A DNA stretch of 64,000 nucleotides from Anaerobacillus alkaliphilus (GTDB lineage: Bacteria > Bacillota > Bacilli > Bacillales > Anaerobacillaceae), in assembly GCF_004116265.1 (NCBI RefSeq), contig NZ_QOUX01000042.1, positions 124,001 to 188,000 on the forward strand, read 5' to 3'. A program made the position numbers and the translations under genes. The notes beneath the pieces were generated by a model, which saw nothing but the letters and a program-made list of their open reading frames with translations, made no database searches and had not been told where the DNA came from. Shown here piece by piece: positions 37,818 to 47,323 of the stretch (position 1 is its first letter; every line of letters begins with the position of its first letter).

Positions 37818-38083
37818 CATTGAGGGAGCACAGTAGTTAAGATCTTACGTGGTAAGAGAGGAAATGTCGTGGCTGTAAACATTTCTCCATGTACTTAATG
37901 AATGAACACTCCTTAGGTTTTTCCCTGAACAAAGATTTTTTATTGATTAGTAGGGGGAAACGTTACAGGCGTTAACTGTTTAAAGTGGGATCTTTTTCTA
38001 ATAAAGATCCAATTAGGGTGGCACCACGGGATTTAAACTCTCGTCCCTGATATATTCGTTATATCAGGGATGGGAGTTTTTTG
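37818..38083 (+). promoter_or_regulatory. T-box riboswitch upstream of hisS-aspS
   Basis: Stem I base GGGAG/CTCC, loop-E pair AGTA (37832-37835) and GAA (37900-37902), T-box AGGGTGGCACCACGGG (38015-38030), and terminator stem CCCTGATATA/TATATCAGGG followed by T6 near 38077. Aligned with the alaS T-box in this window (GCT then ACTCCT), the specifier before ACTCCT is AAC (37905-37907), an Asn codon. The acceptor-pairing TGGC (38019-38022) suits a tRNA with discriminator G73 (Asn, Asp), not tRNA-His (C73). A CAC (His) is readable two bases downstream and remains an alternative. Confidence 0.88.
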
Positions 38084-38090
38084 TATTGTT

Positions 38091-38243
38091 AAGGCTGTTT
38101 TTGCAAAAAAATGTTATCTTCAAATCAAATAGTAAAGGCATTTCACAAGGTTTGGCGGGCATCTATTCTAACCTTTAAAACTGAGTAGTAACCAAAATAC
38201 TTATCTATTTGTTGAACAACCACAAAGTTAACGAAAAGAGCCA
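38091..38243 (+). repeat. MITE-like element, 153-bp variant between T-box and hisS
   Basis: Same ends as the 23980 copy (AAGGCTGTTTTTGCAAA left; AGTTAACGAAAAGAGCC right) but an unrelated interior. It separates the T-box terminator from hisS, lengthening the leader by ~150 bases. Confidence 0.65.
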
Positions 38244-38290
38244 TTGTTATAAAAGAGTACATAGATGTTTAGATACAGGAGGAGTTTACT

Positions 38291-39565
38291 ATGAATTTCA
38301 AAATACCGCGCGGCACACAAGATATATTGCCCGGGAAAGTAGAACTTTGGCAATATGTAGAAGAAAAAGCAAGAGATCTTTGTCGAAGGTACAATTATAA
38401 GGAAATCCGAACACCAATCTTTGAACAAACAGAATTATTTATGAGAGGTGTTGGGGATACCACGGATATCGTCCAAAAAGAAATGTACACATTTGAAGAT
38501 CGTGGTGGTCGTAGCTTAACTCTAAGACCAGAAGGAACGGCATCTACGGTTAGATCTTTTGTTGAAAATAAACTATTTGGTAATCCAATTCAACCAACAA
38601 AGTTATATTATATTGGTCCTATGTTTCGCTATGAACGTCCACAGTCAGGGAGAATGCGTCAGTTTGTCCAATTTGGAGTAGAAGCATTAGGAAGCTCTGA
38701 TCCAACGATAGATGCAGAAGTGATTGCCTTAGCGATGGAGTTTTATCGTGAGTTAGGATTGAAAAATTTAAAACTTGTCATCAATAGTCTTGGGGATACG
38801 GAAAGTAGAAATGCTCATCGTGAAGCACTTGTTCAACATTTTCAACCTAGAATTGAAGAGTTTTGCTCAGACTGCCAAGCAAGGTTAGCCAAAAATCCAT
38901 TGCGAATTCTGGATTGTAAAAAGGATCGCGATCACGAACTAATGGCTACAGCACCTGCCATCCTAGATTATCTAAATGAGGAGTCTACAAACTACTTCGA
39001 AAAGGTAAAAAAGTTATTAACTGATATGGGGATTAGTTTTGAAGTAGACCCAAACCTTGTTCGTGGTTTGGATTATTATAATAATACTGCTTTTGAGATT
39101 ATGATTGATGGTGATGGATTTGGATCTATTACAACACTTAGTGGCGGTGGTAGATATAACGGATTAGTTCAAGAAATTGGTGGACCTGAAACACCAGGAA
39201 TAGGTTTTGCATTAAGTATTGAACGCCTGCTAATGGCGTTAGAAGTACAAAATATTTCATTGCCTGTTACTGAAAAAATCGATTGTTATGTGATCGCCTT
39301 AGGTGAAGAAGCAAAGCTCGCAGGAGCGAATATTAGTTTTAAGTTAAGACAGGCTGGTTTCTCGTGTGATCAGGATTATCTAGACAAGAAAATGAAAGCT
39401 CAAATGAAAGCTGCTGATCGTTTTCAAGCTACCTATGTCTTAATTATTGGAGATAGTGAATTAGAGCAAAATGTTGTTGTCGTAAAAGAAATGGCTACAG
39501 GTGAACAACAAGAGGTAGCATTGGATCAAATTACGGATTACTTACTAGAGAAAATGAATTTATAG
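38291..39565 (+). CDS. hisS: Histidyl-tRNA synthetase
   Basis: Class II synthetase, 424 residues. Motif 1 region GTQDILPGK..., motif 2 around [20 protein letters not shown], HisA signature [15 protein letters not shown], motif 3 [15 protein letters not shown] and the C-terminal anticodon-binding alpha/beta domain. ATG after ACAGGAGGAG. Operon with aspS. Confidence 0.96.
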   Translation: MNFKIPRGTQDILPGKVELWQYVEEKARDLCRRYNYKEIRTPIFEQTELFMRGVGDTTDIVQKEMYTFEDRGGRSLTLRPEGTASTVRSFVENKLFGNPIQPTKLYYIGPMFRYERPQSGRMRQFVQFGVEALGSSDPTIDAEVIALAMEFYRELGLKNLKLVINSLGDTESRNAHREALVQHFQPRIEEFCSDCQARLAKNPLRILDCKKDRDHELMATAPAILDYLNEESTNYFEKVKKLLTDMGISFEVDPNLVRGLDYYNNTAFEIMIDGDGFGSITTLSGGGRYNGLVQEIGGPETPGIGFALSIERLLMALEVQNISLPVTEKIDCYVIALGEEAKLAGANISFKLRQAGFSCDQDYLDKKMKAQMKAADRFQATYVLIIGDSELEQNVVVVKEMATGEQQEVALDQITDYLLEKMNL

Positions 39566-39577
39566 GGGGTATTAGTA

Positions 39578-41365
39578 GTGATTGGAAGAACACATAAGTG
39601 TGGAGATGTATTAGAAACAACAATAGGCGAAAAAGTTCGTTTGAAAGGGTGGGTGCAAACTCGTCGTGACCTAGGTCAAGTTATTTTTATTGATTTGCGT
39701 GATCGTTCTGGTATTGTACAAGTAGTATTCCAACCAGAGACATCAAGAGAGGCACTTGAAATTGCTGACAAAATCCGTAGCGAATATGTAATCGATATCG
39801 AAGGAACAGTTTCTGCGCGAAATGAGGCGACAGTTAATCCTAAGATGAAGACTGGAAAAGTTGAAGTACTGGCAACAAAAATTGAAGTCCTTAATAAATC
39901 AAAAGCTTTACCATTTCAAATTGAGGACTCAACAACGGCTTCAGAAGACGTCCGTCTTAAATATCGCTACCTTGATTTAAGACGTCCTGAAATGCAAGAA
40001 ACATTTATGTTACGTCATAAAACAACAAAATTAATTCGTGATTTTCTAGACAACAATACATTCTTAGAAGTTGAAACACCAATGCTTACAAAGAGTACGC
40101 CAGAAGGTGCACGTGATTATTTAGTTCCAAGTCGTGTTCATCATGGGGAATTTTATGCCTTACCACAGTCACCTCAAATCTTTAAGCAATTATTAATGGT
40201 TTCTGGCTTTGAGCGTTACTACCAAATAGTTAGATGTTTCCGTGACGAGGATCTACGAGCTGACCGCCAGCCTGAATTTACTCAAGTCGATATTGAAACT
40301 TCGTTCATGGATAAAGAAGATTTATTGGCGATGATGGAAGAAATGATGGTTAAGGTTATGAAAGAAGTCAAAGGATTAGATGTTCAAGCTCCTTTTCAGC
40401 GATTAACGTATGATGAAGCAATGAATCGTTACGGGTCAGATAAACCAGACACTCGTTTCGGAATGGAACTTGTCGAGTTATCACATATTGTTAAAAATTG
40501 CGGCTTTAAGGTGTTTACTTCAGCTATTGAGAACGGTGGAATTGTCAAAGGTATCAACGTGAAAGGTGGAGCTTTAAAGTATTCTCGTAAAGAGATCGAT
40601 GACTTAGCAAAATTTGTTGCAATTTATGGAGCAAAAGGACTTGCCTGGCTGAAGGTTGAGGAAGATGGTTTAAAAGGTCCAATTGTGAAATTCCTTTCTG
40701 AAGAAGAGCAAACGGAAATGCGCTTAGCTCTTAATGCTGAAGTTGGAGACCTTCTATTCTTTGGGGCTGATAAAAAGAAAGTTGTATTTGATAGCTTAGG
40801 AGCACTACGTTTAAAGTTTGCGAAGGAATTACAACTAATCGATAAGACTCAATTCAATTTCCTATGGGTTACTGAGTTCCCGCTATTGTCGTATGATGAA
40901 GAAGCTAGTCGCTATGTAGCTGAACACCACCCATTTACTCGACCAGTTAAAGAAGACGAAGAGCTACTTACTTCTGCCCCAGAAAAAGTAAGAGCAGAAG
41001 CTTACGATTTAGTTTTAAACGGATATGAGCTTGGGGGAGGTTCACAACGTATTTATGAACGCGGGCTACAAGAAACAATGTTTAAAGCATTAGGTTTCTC
41101 TGATGAAGAAGCACGGAACCAATTTGGATTTTTACTAGAAGCCTTTGAATACGGAACTCCTCCACATGGTGGGATTGCACTTGGATTAGATCGTTTGATT
41201 ATGTTGTTAGCAGGAAGAACAAATCTACGTGATACAATAGCATTTCCAAAAACCGCTAGTGCGAGTTGTTTACTTACAAACGCTCCAAGTGGCGTTAGTG
41301 AAGCACAGTTAAAAGAACTAAACCTATCAGTGCTTCCTAAAAAAGAAGAGAAAATAGAAGCGTAA
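39578..41365 (+). CDS. aspS: Aspartyl-tRNA synthetase
   Basis: Class IIb synthetase, 595 residues of the long bacterial type: N-terminal OB anticodon domain ([20 protein letters not shown]), catalytic core with motif 2 [19 protein letters not shown], the GAD insertion domain and motif 3 [16 protein letters not shown] start after AGGGGGT, 12 bases from hisS. If the leader senses tRNA-Asn (see T-box), this enzyme may be the non-discriminating form that charges Asp to both tRNA-Asp and tRNA-Asn; the sequence alone does not decide. Confidence 0.95.
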   Translation: MIGRTHKCGDVLETTIGEKVRLKGWVQTRRDLGQVIFIDLRDRSGIVQVVFQPETSREALEIADKIRSEYVIDIEGTVSARNEATVNPKMKTGKVEVLATKIEVLNKSKALPFQIEDSTTASEDVRLKYRYLDLRRPEMQETFMLRHKTTKLIRDFLDNNTFLEVETPMLTKSTPEGARDYLVPSRVHHGEFYALPQSPQIFKQLLMVSGFERYYQIVRCFRDEDLRADRQPEFTQVDIETSFMDKEDLLAMMEEMMVKVMKEVKGLDVQAPFQRLTYDEAMNRYGSDKPDTRFGMELVELSHIVKNCGFKVFTSAIENGGIVKGINVKGGALKYSRKEIDDLAKFVAIYGAKGLAWLKVEEDGLKGPIVKFLSEEEQTEMRLALNAEVGDLLFFGADKKKVVFDSLGALRLKFAKELQLIDKTQFNFLWVTEFPLLSYDEEASRYVAEHHPFTRPVKEDEELLTSAPEKVRAEAYDLVLNGYELGGGSQRIYERGLQETMFKALGFSDEEARNQFGFLLEAFEYGTPPHGGIALGLDRLIMLLAGRTNLRDTIAFPKTASASCLLTNAPSGVSEAQLKELNLSVLPKKEEKIEA

Positions 41366-41368
41366 TTA

Positions 41369-41465
41369 ATATGAATGTAAAACGTAAAATGTAGAATTAC
41401 TTGGTTGGTTAATCACTAAAAAACCAACAAGAAAATTTAACATTTTATGTTTTACATTTTTTTCT
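41369..41465. repeat. GAATGTA heptad hairpin repeat, copy 2
   Basis: Left arm ATGTAAAACGTAAAATGTAG, central inner hairpin GGTTGGTT/AACCAAC, right arm ACATTTTATGTTTTACATTT. May double as the aspS terminator, since it ends in T7. Confidence 0.6.
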
Positions 41466-41554
41466 TTTCATGCTATATTATTTTTACGTGAATTTTGAAG
41501 CTTTGAAATAATTTTACTATTTAAAAAACTAATGGCTGTAAAAAAATAAATATA

Positions 41555-41750
41555 CTTATCAAGAGAGGCGGAGGGACTGACCCTATGAAGCCCGGCAACC
41601 TGTTAAGGTTATCTTTGGATAACCGTAGGGAGATTGTAAATACAATCTTCACTTATTTAACAAGGTGCTAATTTCAGCAGAGCTACTATTAGCTTTGGCA
41701 GATAAGTGAAGGAGTTAAAAACCTTTCCTTATCTGGAGAGGTTTTTTTAT
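41555..41750 (+). promoter_or_regulatory. SAM-I (S-box) riboswitch
   Basis: Conserved core CTTATCAAGAGAGGCGGAGG at the 5' strand of P1, then GACTGACCCTATGAAGCCCG, GGCAACC and a closing GATAAG (41701-41706). The expression platform is a terminator, AAACCTTTCC / GGAGAGGTTT plus T7 (41718-41748). High SAM should end transcription before hom. Confidence 0.96.
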
Positions 41751-41807
41751 TTTGTAAGATTAGTCGTGCGGAAATTTTCAACTTGGAATGTTAAGGAGAT
41801 GGTCTCG

Positions 41808-43058
41808 TTGATCAAAATTGGCTTATTAGGGTTTGGTACAGTAAATTCAGGGGTGTACGAGGGTATTACAGATACGTTAAGTTATTTAGAACAGCTATTA
41901 GGAGATTCCGTGTCTGTAGAGAAAATCCTGATAAGAGACAAACAAAAATATAGTAATAATTCTAATGATGAGTTACTAACAGATGTAGCTGATGACTTTT
42001 TCAAGCATGAGTATCATGTCGTTTTTGAAGCGATGGGTGGGGAGCAACCAGCACTAGATTATGTAACGTTTTTGTTAACAAAGAGAATTCCTGTCATTAC
42101 AGCAAATAAGGAGCTAATAGCTAAACATGGTTCAAAACTTGAGAGTTTAGCAAAGAAGTATGAAACATTCATTGGTTTTGAAGCAACCGTTGCTGGTGGT
42201 ATTCCAATTATTAATACGCTTAAAAGTCAGCTACAATGGACCTCCGTTGAAAAGGTGTCAGGAATTTTGAATGGAACAACCAATTATATTATCACAAGTC
42301 TACAAGAAGGAAATCGGACATTTGAAAGTGTTTTAAGAGAAGCTCAAGAACTTGGCTTTGCAGAAGCGGATCCGACCTCAGATGTAGAGGGGTATGATGC
42401 TCTATATAAGTTACAAATTCTCTGTAGGCTTTGTTTTGGTTCGTGGCCAACACCAGAACAATTCCAAAGAACTGGTATGTCTCACTTAAAGTCCTGGCAT
42501 TTTAAAGCAGGTGACTATTTTCAGTTGAAATTAAAGTACATTGCTGAAGCATATTATGATGGTCATGAAGTAAAGGGATCTATTTCCCCTACTTTTGTTG
42601 AGGAGAAACATCCATTATCTTCAATTATTAACGAGAACAATGGAATCTTTTTGCAAGGAGATTGGTTAGGGAACTTTGTTGCTTCTGGACCAGGTGCAGG
42701 TAAAAAACCAACGGCAACAAGTATGATTGAAGATTATCTTCACCAGCTTCAGAACAAGACTTTTAAACAAACGCCCATTAAAAGAAAGGTTGTAAATCAT
42801 GTAGATACTAAGGAATATTTAGTTTTGTATGATATAGCGAATGAAAAAGAAATTTACCAATTCCTAAAATTAGTAACCTATCGAGTAGATAAAGTAGTTC
42901 AGTTTGAAAATAAAGAAAAGGTAGCAATGTTAATTACAGCAAATCAACTACTACCTTCAATCAAGAGCGCTGATCAACCCGTTGACATTTTTCCAGTTTT
43001 ACGAGTAAATACAAAGGTTGAAAAGTTTACCGTTGAAACGCAATTAAAAGCGTTATAA
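41808..43058 (+). CDS. hom: Homoserine dehydrogenase
   Basis: Reduces aspartate semialdehyde to homoserine, the branch point to methionine and threonine. 416 residues. NAD(P) motif LLGFGTVNSGV, the substrate region ANKELIAKHG, the catalytic GILNGTTNYI and EADPTSDVEGYDALYKL, and a C-terminal regulatory region (about 345-416) resembling an ACT domain. TTG 41808 is taken because AAGGAGATGG lies seven bases upstream; longer readings run through the riboswitch terminator. Stands alone, without thrB/thrC, under the S-box, implying control by methionine supply. Confidence 0.92.
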   Translation: MIKIGLLGFGTVNSGVYEGITDTLSYLEQLLGDSVSVEKILIRDKQKYSNNSNDELLTDVADDFFKHEYHVVFEAMGGEQPALDYVTFLLTKRIPVITANKELIAKHGSKLESLAKKYETFIGFEATVAGGIPIINTLKSQLQWTSVEKVSGILNGTTNYIITSLQEGNRTFESVLREAQELGFAEADPTSDVEGYDALYKLQILCRLCFGSWPTPEQFQRTGMSHLKSWHFKAGDYFQLKLKYIAEAYYDGHEVKGSISPTFVEEKHPLSSIINENNGIFLQGDWLGNFVASGPGAGKKPTATSMIEDYLHQLQNKTFKQTPIKRKVVNHVDTKEYLVLYDIANEKEIYQFLKLVTYRVDKVVQFENKEKVAMLITANQLLPSIKSADQPVDIFPVLRVNTKVEKFTVETQLKAL

Positions 43059-43106
43059 TCAAAATTTGTCGAATTTGCAAATTTTAGTGGAATTCACCTC
43101 GTAAAC

Positions 43107-43135
43107 TTGAATTCAAAAAAAAATCGTGATATGAT
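43107..43135 (+). promoter_or_regulatory. Promoter of the 6S RNA gene
   Basis: TTGAAT (43107-43112), 17 bases, TATGAT (43130-43135). Confidence 0.8.
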
Positions 43136-43141
43136 AAAAAC

Positions 43142-43345
43142 AACAAATGAGCATCCTGAGGTGTTAGTAGGATACTATAAGTTTTGAGCCAACATTTTTA
43201 ATAAGGGAGCCTGAAGTTTTAGTTTGGCGTGCAAGCCTTCTCGAGAGGAAGTACTAAGAAATAAACAAGGCACCCACCTGCCGAGGCAGGTTCAAAACTA
43301 TGTGTTTTACGGCATTTTGGGGCTCTAATTTCTTTTGTTTATGAC
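43142..43345 (+). ncRNA. ssrS: 6S RNA
   Basis: About 200 nt. Shares with B. subtilis 6S-1 RNA the blocks CCTGAGGTGTTAGTA, GAGCCAACATTTTTAATAAG, CGTGCAAGCC, CACCCACCTG and ACGGCATTTTGGGG, in that order. The ends CAACAAATGAG and CTCTAATTTCTTTTGTTT can pair as the closing stem around the long bubble that mimics an open promoter. 6S RNA binds SigA-RNA polymerase and lowers transcription in stationary phase. It lies between aspS/hom and tcdA, matching the B. subtilis location. Exact 5' and 3' ends are estimated from promoter spacing and length. Confidence 0.92.
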
Positions 43346-43346
43346 C

Positions 43347-43375
43347 AACCTAGGAAAATTTCCTAGGTTTTTATT
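43347..43375 (+). terminator. Terminator after 6S RNA
   Basis: AACCTAGGAAA / TTTCCTAGGTT followed by TTTATTTATT. Confidence 0.8.
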
Positions 43376-43523
43376 TATTCATAGGCTAGGAACAGAACTT
43401 CTAGTCCGAGGGTATAGACAGGTCTTAAAAAGGGAAATTTACAATTTATACAGCATATGATATATTTTTATTCGTGAGTGTAGATTTCCTATTGATTTAA
43501 TAGGATTTGGAAGGAGAATAAAC

Positions 43524-44285
43524 ATGTTACATCAGTTTTCCAGGAATGAACTTGCCATCGGTCATGATGGTTTAAACATTTTAAAAAATAGTACTGTTGC
43601 TGTATTAGGAATTGGAGGAGTAGGTTCTTTCTCTGCAGAGGCTCTTGCACGTTCTGGAGTAGGGAGACTTGTGTTAGTCGATAAAGATGATGTTGATATT
43701 ACAAACGTAAATCGCCAAGTACATGCCTTGCTATCGACAGTCGGTCAGCCGAAAGTTGATTTAATGAAGGCTAGAATTGCCGATATTAATCCTGAATGTG
43801 AAGTGATCGCTTTAAAAATGTTCTATACAGAAGAAACCTATGAATCATTCTTTGAGTATGGGCTTGATTTTGTTGTTGATGCTTCTGACACGATTTCATA
43901 CAAAATCCATTTAATGAAAGAATGTTTAAGAAGAAAAATCCCTATCATCTCAAGTATGGGTGTCGCAAATAAAATGGACCCAACTAGACTAAGAATTGCA
44001 GATATCTCTAAAACAACTTATGATCCTATTGCAAAAGTTATCAGAACAAAATTACGTAAACAGGGCATACATAAAGGGATAAATGTTGTATTTTCTGATG
44101 AACAACCCATTAAAATTCGTGAAGAAATTAGAAAAGAAATTGTTTCGAAGGCTGCTGAAGAAGGTCAAATTAGAAAAGCAAAAATGCCACCATCATCAAA
44201 TGCATTTGTCCCTTCAGTTTCTGGACTAATTATGGCAGGGCATGTTATTACAACACTGCTAAAAGACATCCACATTGAACGATAA
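43524..44285 (+). CDS. tcdA: tRNA threonylcarbamoyladenosine dehydratase (TcdA/YrvM)
   Basis: E1-like ThiF-fold enzyme that cyclises t6A37 to ct6A in ANN-decoding tRNAs using ATP. 253 residues. ATP-binding GIGGVGSFSAEALARSG, the LVDKDDVDITNVNRQ adenylation segment, DASDTISYKIHLM and the C-terminal KMPPSSNAFVPSVSGLIMA. ATG after GGAAGGAGAA. Monocistronic with its own terminator; corresponds to yrvM beside 6S RNA in B. subtilis. Confidence 0.93.
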   Translation: MLHQFSRNELAIGHDGLNILKNSTVAVLGIGGVGSFSAEALARSGVGRLVLVDKDDVDITNVNRQVHALLSTVGQPKVDLMKARIADINPECEVIALKMFYTEETYESFFEYGLDFVVDASDTISYKIHLMKECLRRKIPIISSMGVANKMDPTRLRIADISKTTYDPIAKVIRTKLRKQGIHKGINVVFSDEQPIKIREEIRKEIVSKAAEEGQIRKAKMPPSSNAFVPSVSGLIMAGHVITTLLKDIHIER

Positions 44286-44286
44286 T

Positions 44287-44335
44287 AAAAAAATGTTGAA
44301 TTAGTAGGAATTACTAATCCAACATTTTTTTTATT
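44287..44335 (+). terminator. Terminator after tcdA
   Basis: AAATGTTGAATTAGTA / TACTAATCCAACATTT (one mismatch), then T8. Confidence 0.88.
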
Positions 44336-44471
44336 TACTGTTATTGTAATTTATTGTTTTTGTTTCAGATCCAGAATTGTACTTTAACCCAAATATTCTG
44401 GTAGTTTTGTGCTTAATTTTTTTATATAAGTATAAATTAGTTTAGTAGCCACAGTTTTTATGAACATTCTA

Positions 44472-44500
44472 TTGATAAATTTCAGAACCTTTCATATAAT
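44472..44500 (+). promoter_or_regulatory. Promoter of lctP
   Basis: TTGATA (44472-44477), 17 bases, TATAAT (44495-44500). The segment 44336-44471 ahead of it shows nothing recognisable. Confidence 0.82.
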
Positions 44501-44513
44501 GAAAGCACTTACA
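44500..44513 (+). promoter_or_regulatory. CcpA (cre)-like site at the lctP start point
   Basis: TGAAAGCACTTACA matches the consensus TGWAARCGYTWNCA with one mismatch (A for G in the central CG). It lies just after the -10, where CcpA would repress. Carbon repression of lactate use is known in B. subtilis; here it is inferred. Confidence 0.55.
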
Positions 44514-44517
44514 TAAG

Positions 44518-44528
44518 TCATCTGATGA
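44518..44528. promoter_or_regulatory. LutR-like operator 1
   Basis: TCATC-T-GATGA, a perfect match to the TCATC-N-GATGA palindrome described for the GntR-type regulator LutR, ~10 bases downstream of the likely start point. Confidence 0.75.
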
Positions 44529-44601
44529 CCTTAAGATTTGTTATCACTAAACTGGGGAGTTTAGATTATAAAGGAAACTTATAGGGTGCTATGTTGTTAG
44601 G

Positions 44602-44612
44602 TTATCAGATGA
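44602..44612. promoter_or_regulatory. LutR-like operator 2
   Basis: TTATC-A-GATGA, one mismatch to the palindrome, 30 bases before the lctP start codon. Confidence 0.6.
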
Positions 44613-44641
44613 CCGTATGAATTTTTCTAGGGGGAATTAAG

Positions 44642-46429
44642 TTGGGGACAGGGTTATTAGCTATTATTGCATTAGTACCAATTTTATCTGTATTACTTTT
44701 TTTGGTCATCTTAAGGTGGCCAGCTAGTCGAGCAATGCCAGTATCATTTTTGGTAACTGTTACAGTTGCACTATTTGTATGGAACGTTCCAATAATTCAA
44801 GTTTTTGCTGCATCGTTTCGTGGGGTTGTCATGTCTATTGATATTTTACTTATTGTTTTTGGAGCAATTTTACTATTAAACACATTAAAAGAGGGCGGTG
44901 CACTAAATACAATTAAACAAGGGTTTACTGATGTATCTCCTGACCGCCGTGTTCAAGCAATCATTATTGCTTGGTTATTTGGTTCCTTTATAGAAGGAGC
45001 TTCAGGTTTTGGTACGCCGGCAGCGATTGCCGCACCACTACTAGTTGCAATTGGCTTTCCGGCAATGGGAGCAGTATTGGTAGCATTAATTATTCAATCG
45101 ACACCAGTAACGTTTGGAGCAATTGGAACTCCAATTCTAGTAGGAGTAAATGGTGCACTAGGTTCAATTGAATCTATAACCAATTTACCGAATACGTTGC
45201 TTCAAATCGCAGGGCAAGTTGCAATCCTTCATATGATTGTTGGTATTTTCCTACCATTAGTAATGGTAGCGATGCTAACTAGGTATTTCGGGAAAAATAA
45301 ATCATTTGCAGAAGGTTTTGCTATCTGGAAGTTTGCAATCTTTGCAGGTGCAGCATTTACTGTGCCGTATGCGTTAATTGCCAACCTACTTGGACCTGAG
45401 TTTCCATCACTTTTTGGTGGGTTAATTGGTTTAGCTATTGTTGTCCCAGCTGCTAAAAAGAGATTTTTGTTACCAAAACATACTTGGACTTTTGAGAAAG
45501 AAGAAAAGTGGGATCCAGAATGGACTGGTAGTTTAAAAGTAGATACTAGTGATTTTAAAGGTCCAAAAGTTTCGATGGTTAAATCATGGTTTCCTTATGT
45601 ATTAGTTGGAGTACTATTGGTGATAACACGCCTTGACTTTTTGCCTGTTAAGAAATTCTTACAAAATATTAAAATAGATTATGTTAAAGTTTTTGGAAAT
45701 GAAAACGGTTTATTTGAAACCGGAATTCAATCTTCACAAACCCCATTTTATTTACCGGCAGCAATCTTTTTATTAGTATCACTTATATGTATCTTGTTAT
45801 ATGGAATGAGAGGCTCTTCATATAATAAGGCAATAAATGGAGCATTCAAGACAACAGTTAGTGCTGCACCTGCCTTACTATTTGCAGTACCTATGGTTCA
45901 AGTTTTCATTAACTCAAACGTTGCAACCAATGAATTCAGGGCAATGCCATTTCAATTAGCGGTAGGTGCAGCTGAAGTGTTTGGTGCACAATGGCCAATC
46001 ATCTCACCAATAATTGGTGCACTTGGAGCATTCGTCGCAGGAAGTAATACAATCTCAAATATGATGTTTGCAGGATTTCAATATAACACAGCAGAATTAA
46101 TTGGAGTTGGCTCAAGTGCAACAATAATCGTAGCCCTCCAAGCAATTGGTGGAGCAGCAGGTAACATGATTTGCGTACACAATGTAGTAGCCGCTTCGGC
46201 TGCGGCTGGTGTTGTAGGTCGTGAAGGTTCGATGATACGTAAAACACTTATTCCGATGATGTACTATGTCCTCTTTGCTGGTTCTCTAGGGTATGTATAC
46301 TTATATGGTTTGGGTTTCAATATCGGTTCAGTCATCCTATTTGCAGTCATAGGCTTACTAATCTATATGATTATTACAGGCATTAAGAAAAACAAAGAGA
46401 TGGATATAGAACAAAATAAAGTAGCGTAA
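44642..46429 (+). CDS. lctP: L-lactate permease
   Basis: Polytopic membrane protein, 595 residues, LctP family, importing lactate with protons or Na+. Family segments: [43 protein letters not shown] (signature), [22 protein letters not shown], and near the end [15 protein letters not shown] and [14 protein letters not shown]. The loop ~275-315 is hydrophilic. TTG start 11 bases after AGGGGGAA. Upstream of lutABC, with shared operator type; B. subtilis keeps its lutP away from this locus. Confidence 0.94.
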   Translation: MGTGLLAIIALVPILSVLLFLVILRWPASRAMPVSFLVTVTVALFVWNVPIIQVFAASFRGVVMSIDILLIVFGAILLLNTLKEGGALNTIKQGFTDVSPDRRVQAIIIAWLFGSFIEGASGFGTPAAIAAPLLVAIGFPAMGAVLVALIIQSTPVTFGAIGTPILVGVNGALGSIESITNLPNTLLQIAGQVAILHMIVGIFLPLVMVAMLTRYFGKNKSFAEGFAIWKFAIFAGAAFTVPYALIANLLGPEFPSLFGGLIGLAIVVPAAKKRFLLPKHTWTFEKEEKWDPEWTGSLKVDTSDFKGPKVSMVKSWFPYVLVGVLLVITRLDFLPVKKFLQNIKIDYVKVFGNENGLFETGIQSSQTPFYLPAAIFLLVSLICILLYGMRGSSYNKAINGAFKTTVSAAPALLFAVPMVQVFINSNVATNEFRAMPFQLAVGAAEVFGAQWPIISPIIGALGAFVAGSNTISNMMFAGFQYNTAELIGVGSSATIIVALQAIGGAAGNMICVHNVVAASAAAGVVGREGSMIRKTLIPMMYYVLFAGSLGYVYLYGLGFNIGSVILFAVIGLLIYMIITGIKKNKEMDIEQNKVA

Positions 46430-46443
46430 TTTATTTGTTAAAA

Positions 46444-46488
46444 TACTGTTCCCCAGTCTATTATTTAGTATAATAGTTGGGGAATAGT
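46444..46488 (+). terminator. Hairpin between lctP and lutA
   Basis: ACTGTTCCCCA..CTATTAT / ATAATAG.TGGGGAATAGT is a long imperfect stem without a clear T-run, so it could be a processing site or a partial terminator. Confidence 0.5.
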
Positions 46489-46546
46489 AATTTATAATGT
46501 TGTTTAAAGCGGAATTTAGTAAGTATCGTTTTTTTTATTATCAAAG

Positions 46547-46557
46547 TCATCAGATGA
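46547..46557. promoter_or_regulatory. LutR-like operator 3 (lutA)
   Basis: TCATC-A-GATGA, perfect palindrome match, 34 bases before the lutA start. Confidence 0.75.
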
Positions 46558-46590
46558 CCTGACTATATTGAATTGCTAGGGGGAAAGTAA

Positions 46591-47310
46591 ATGAAAGTAT
46601 CGTTGTTTTTAACTTGTTTAGCAGATGTTGTTTACCCAGCCTCAGTTGGTAAAAGTACAGTTGAAATATTGGAGCGTTTTGGCTGTGAAGTAGATTTTCC
46701 AAAAAAACAAACATGCTGTGGGCAGCCTGCTTTTAACAGTGGTTATCACCGTGAAACAAAAGAAGTAGCGAAGCATATGATTAATGTCTTTAAAGATGCA
46801 GAGTATGTGGTATCTCCATCTGGTTCATGTACAACCATGTTACATGAATATGTACACCTTTTTGAAGATGAACTAGAGTGGAAACAAAAAGCAGAAGATC
46901 TTAAAAATAAGTCTTATGAATTAACACAGTTTCTTGTAGATGTCTTAAATGTAAAAGATGTAGGTGCGAAGCTAGAAGTAAAAGCAACCTATCATACTTC
47001 TTGTCATATGACTCGATTATTAGGAGTGAAAACCGCACCAATTACCCTTTTGAAGAATGTAGAAGGTTTAAAGTATACGGAGTTGCCTAACAAAGAACAG
47101 TGTTGCGGGTTTGGTGGAACTTTCTCTGTAAAAATGCTTCCGATCTCAGAACAAATGGTAGACGAAAAAGTTCAGCATATTACAGAGACAGATGCGGAAG
47201 TTTTAATTGGAGCTGATCTTGGTTGCTTAATGAATATCGGGGGTAGAATTAATCGTCAAGGAAAACCAATAAAAGTGATGCATATAGCAGAAGTGTTAAA
47301 TAGTCGCTAA
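46591..47310 (+). CDS. lutA: Lactate utilization protein A
   Basis: 239 residues, two CCG (cysteine-rich) domains: [15 protein letters not shown] (near residue 38) and [15 protein letters not shown] (near 170), with further Cys in PSGSCTTM and TSCHMTR. Such CCG motifs bind non-cubane Fe-S clusters in heterodisulfide reductase-like subunits. LutABC together oxidise L-lactate to pyruvate in bacilli. ATG after CTAGGGGG. First gene of lutABC. Confidence 0.95.
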   Translation: MKVSLFLTCLADVVYPASVGKSTVEILERFGCEVDFPKKQTCCGQPAFNSGYHRETKEVAKHMINVFKDAEYVVSPSGSCTTMLHEYVHLFEDELEWKQKAEDLKNKSYELTQFLVDVLNVKDVGAKLEVKATYHTSCHMTRLLGVKTAPITLLKNVEGLKYTELPNKEQCCGFGGTFSVKMLPISEQMVDEKVQHITETDAEVLIGADLGCLMNIGGRINRQGKPIKVMHIAEVLNSR

Positions 47311-47323
47311 GGGGGTGTTTTAG

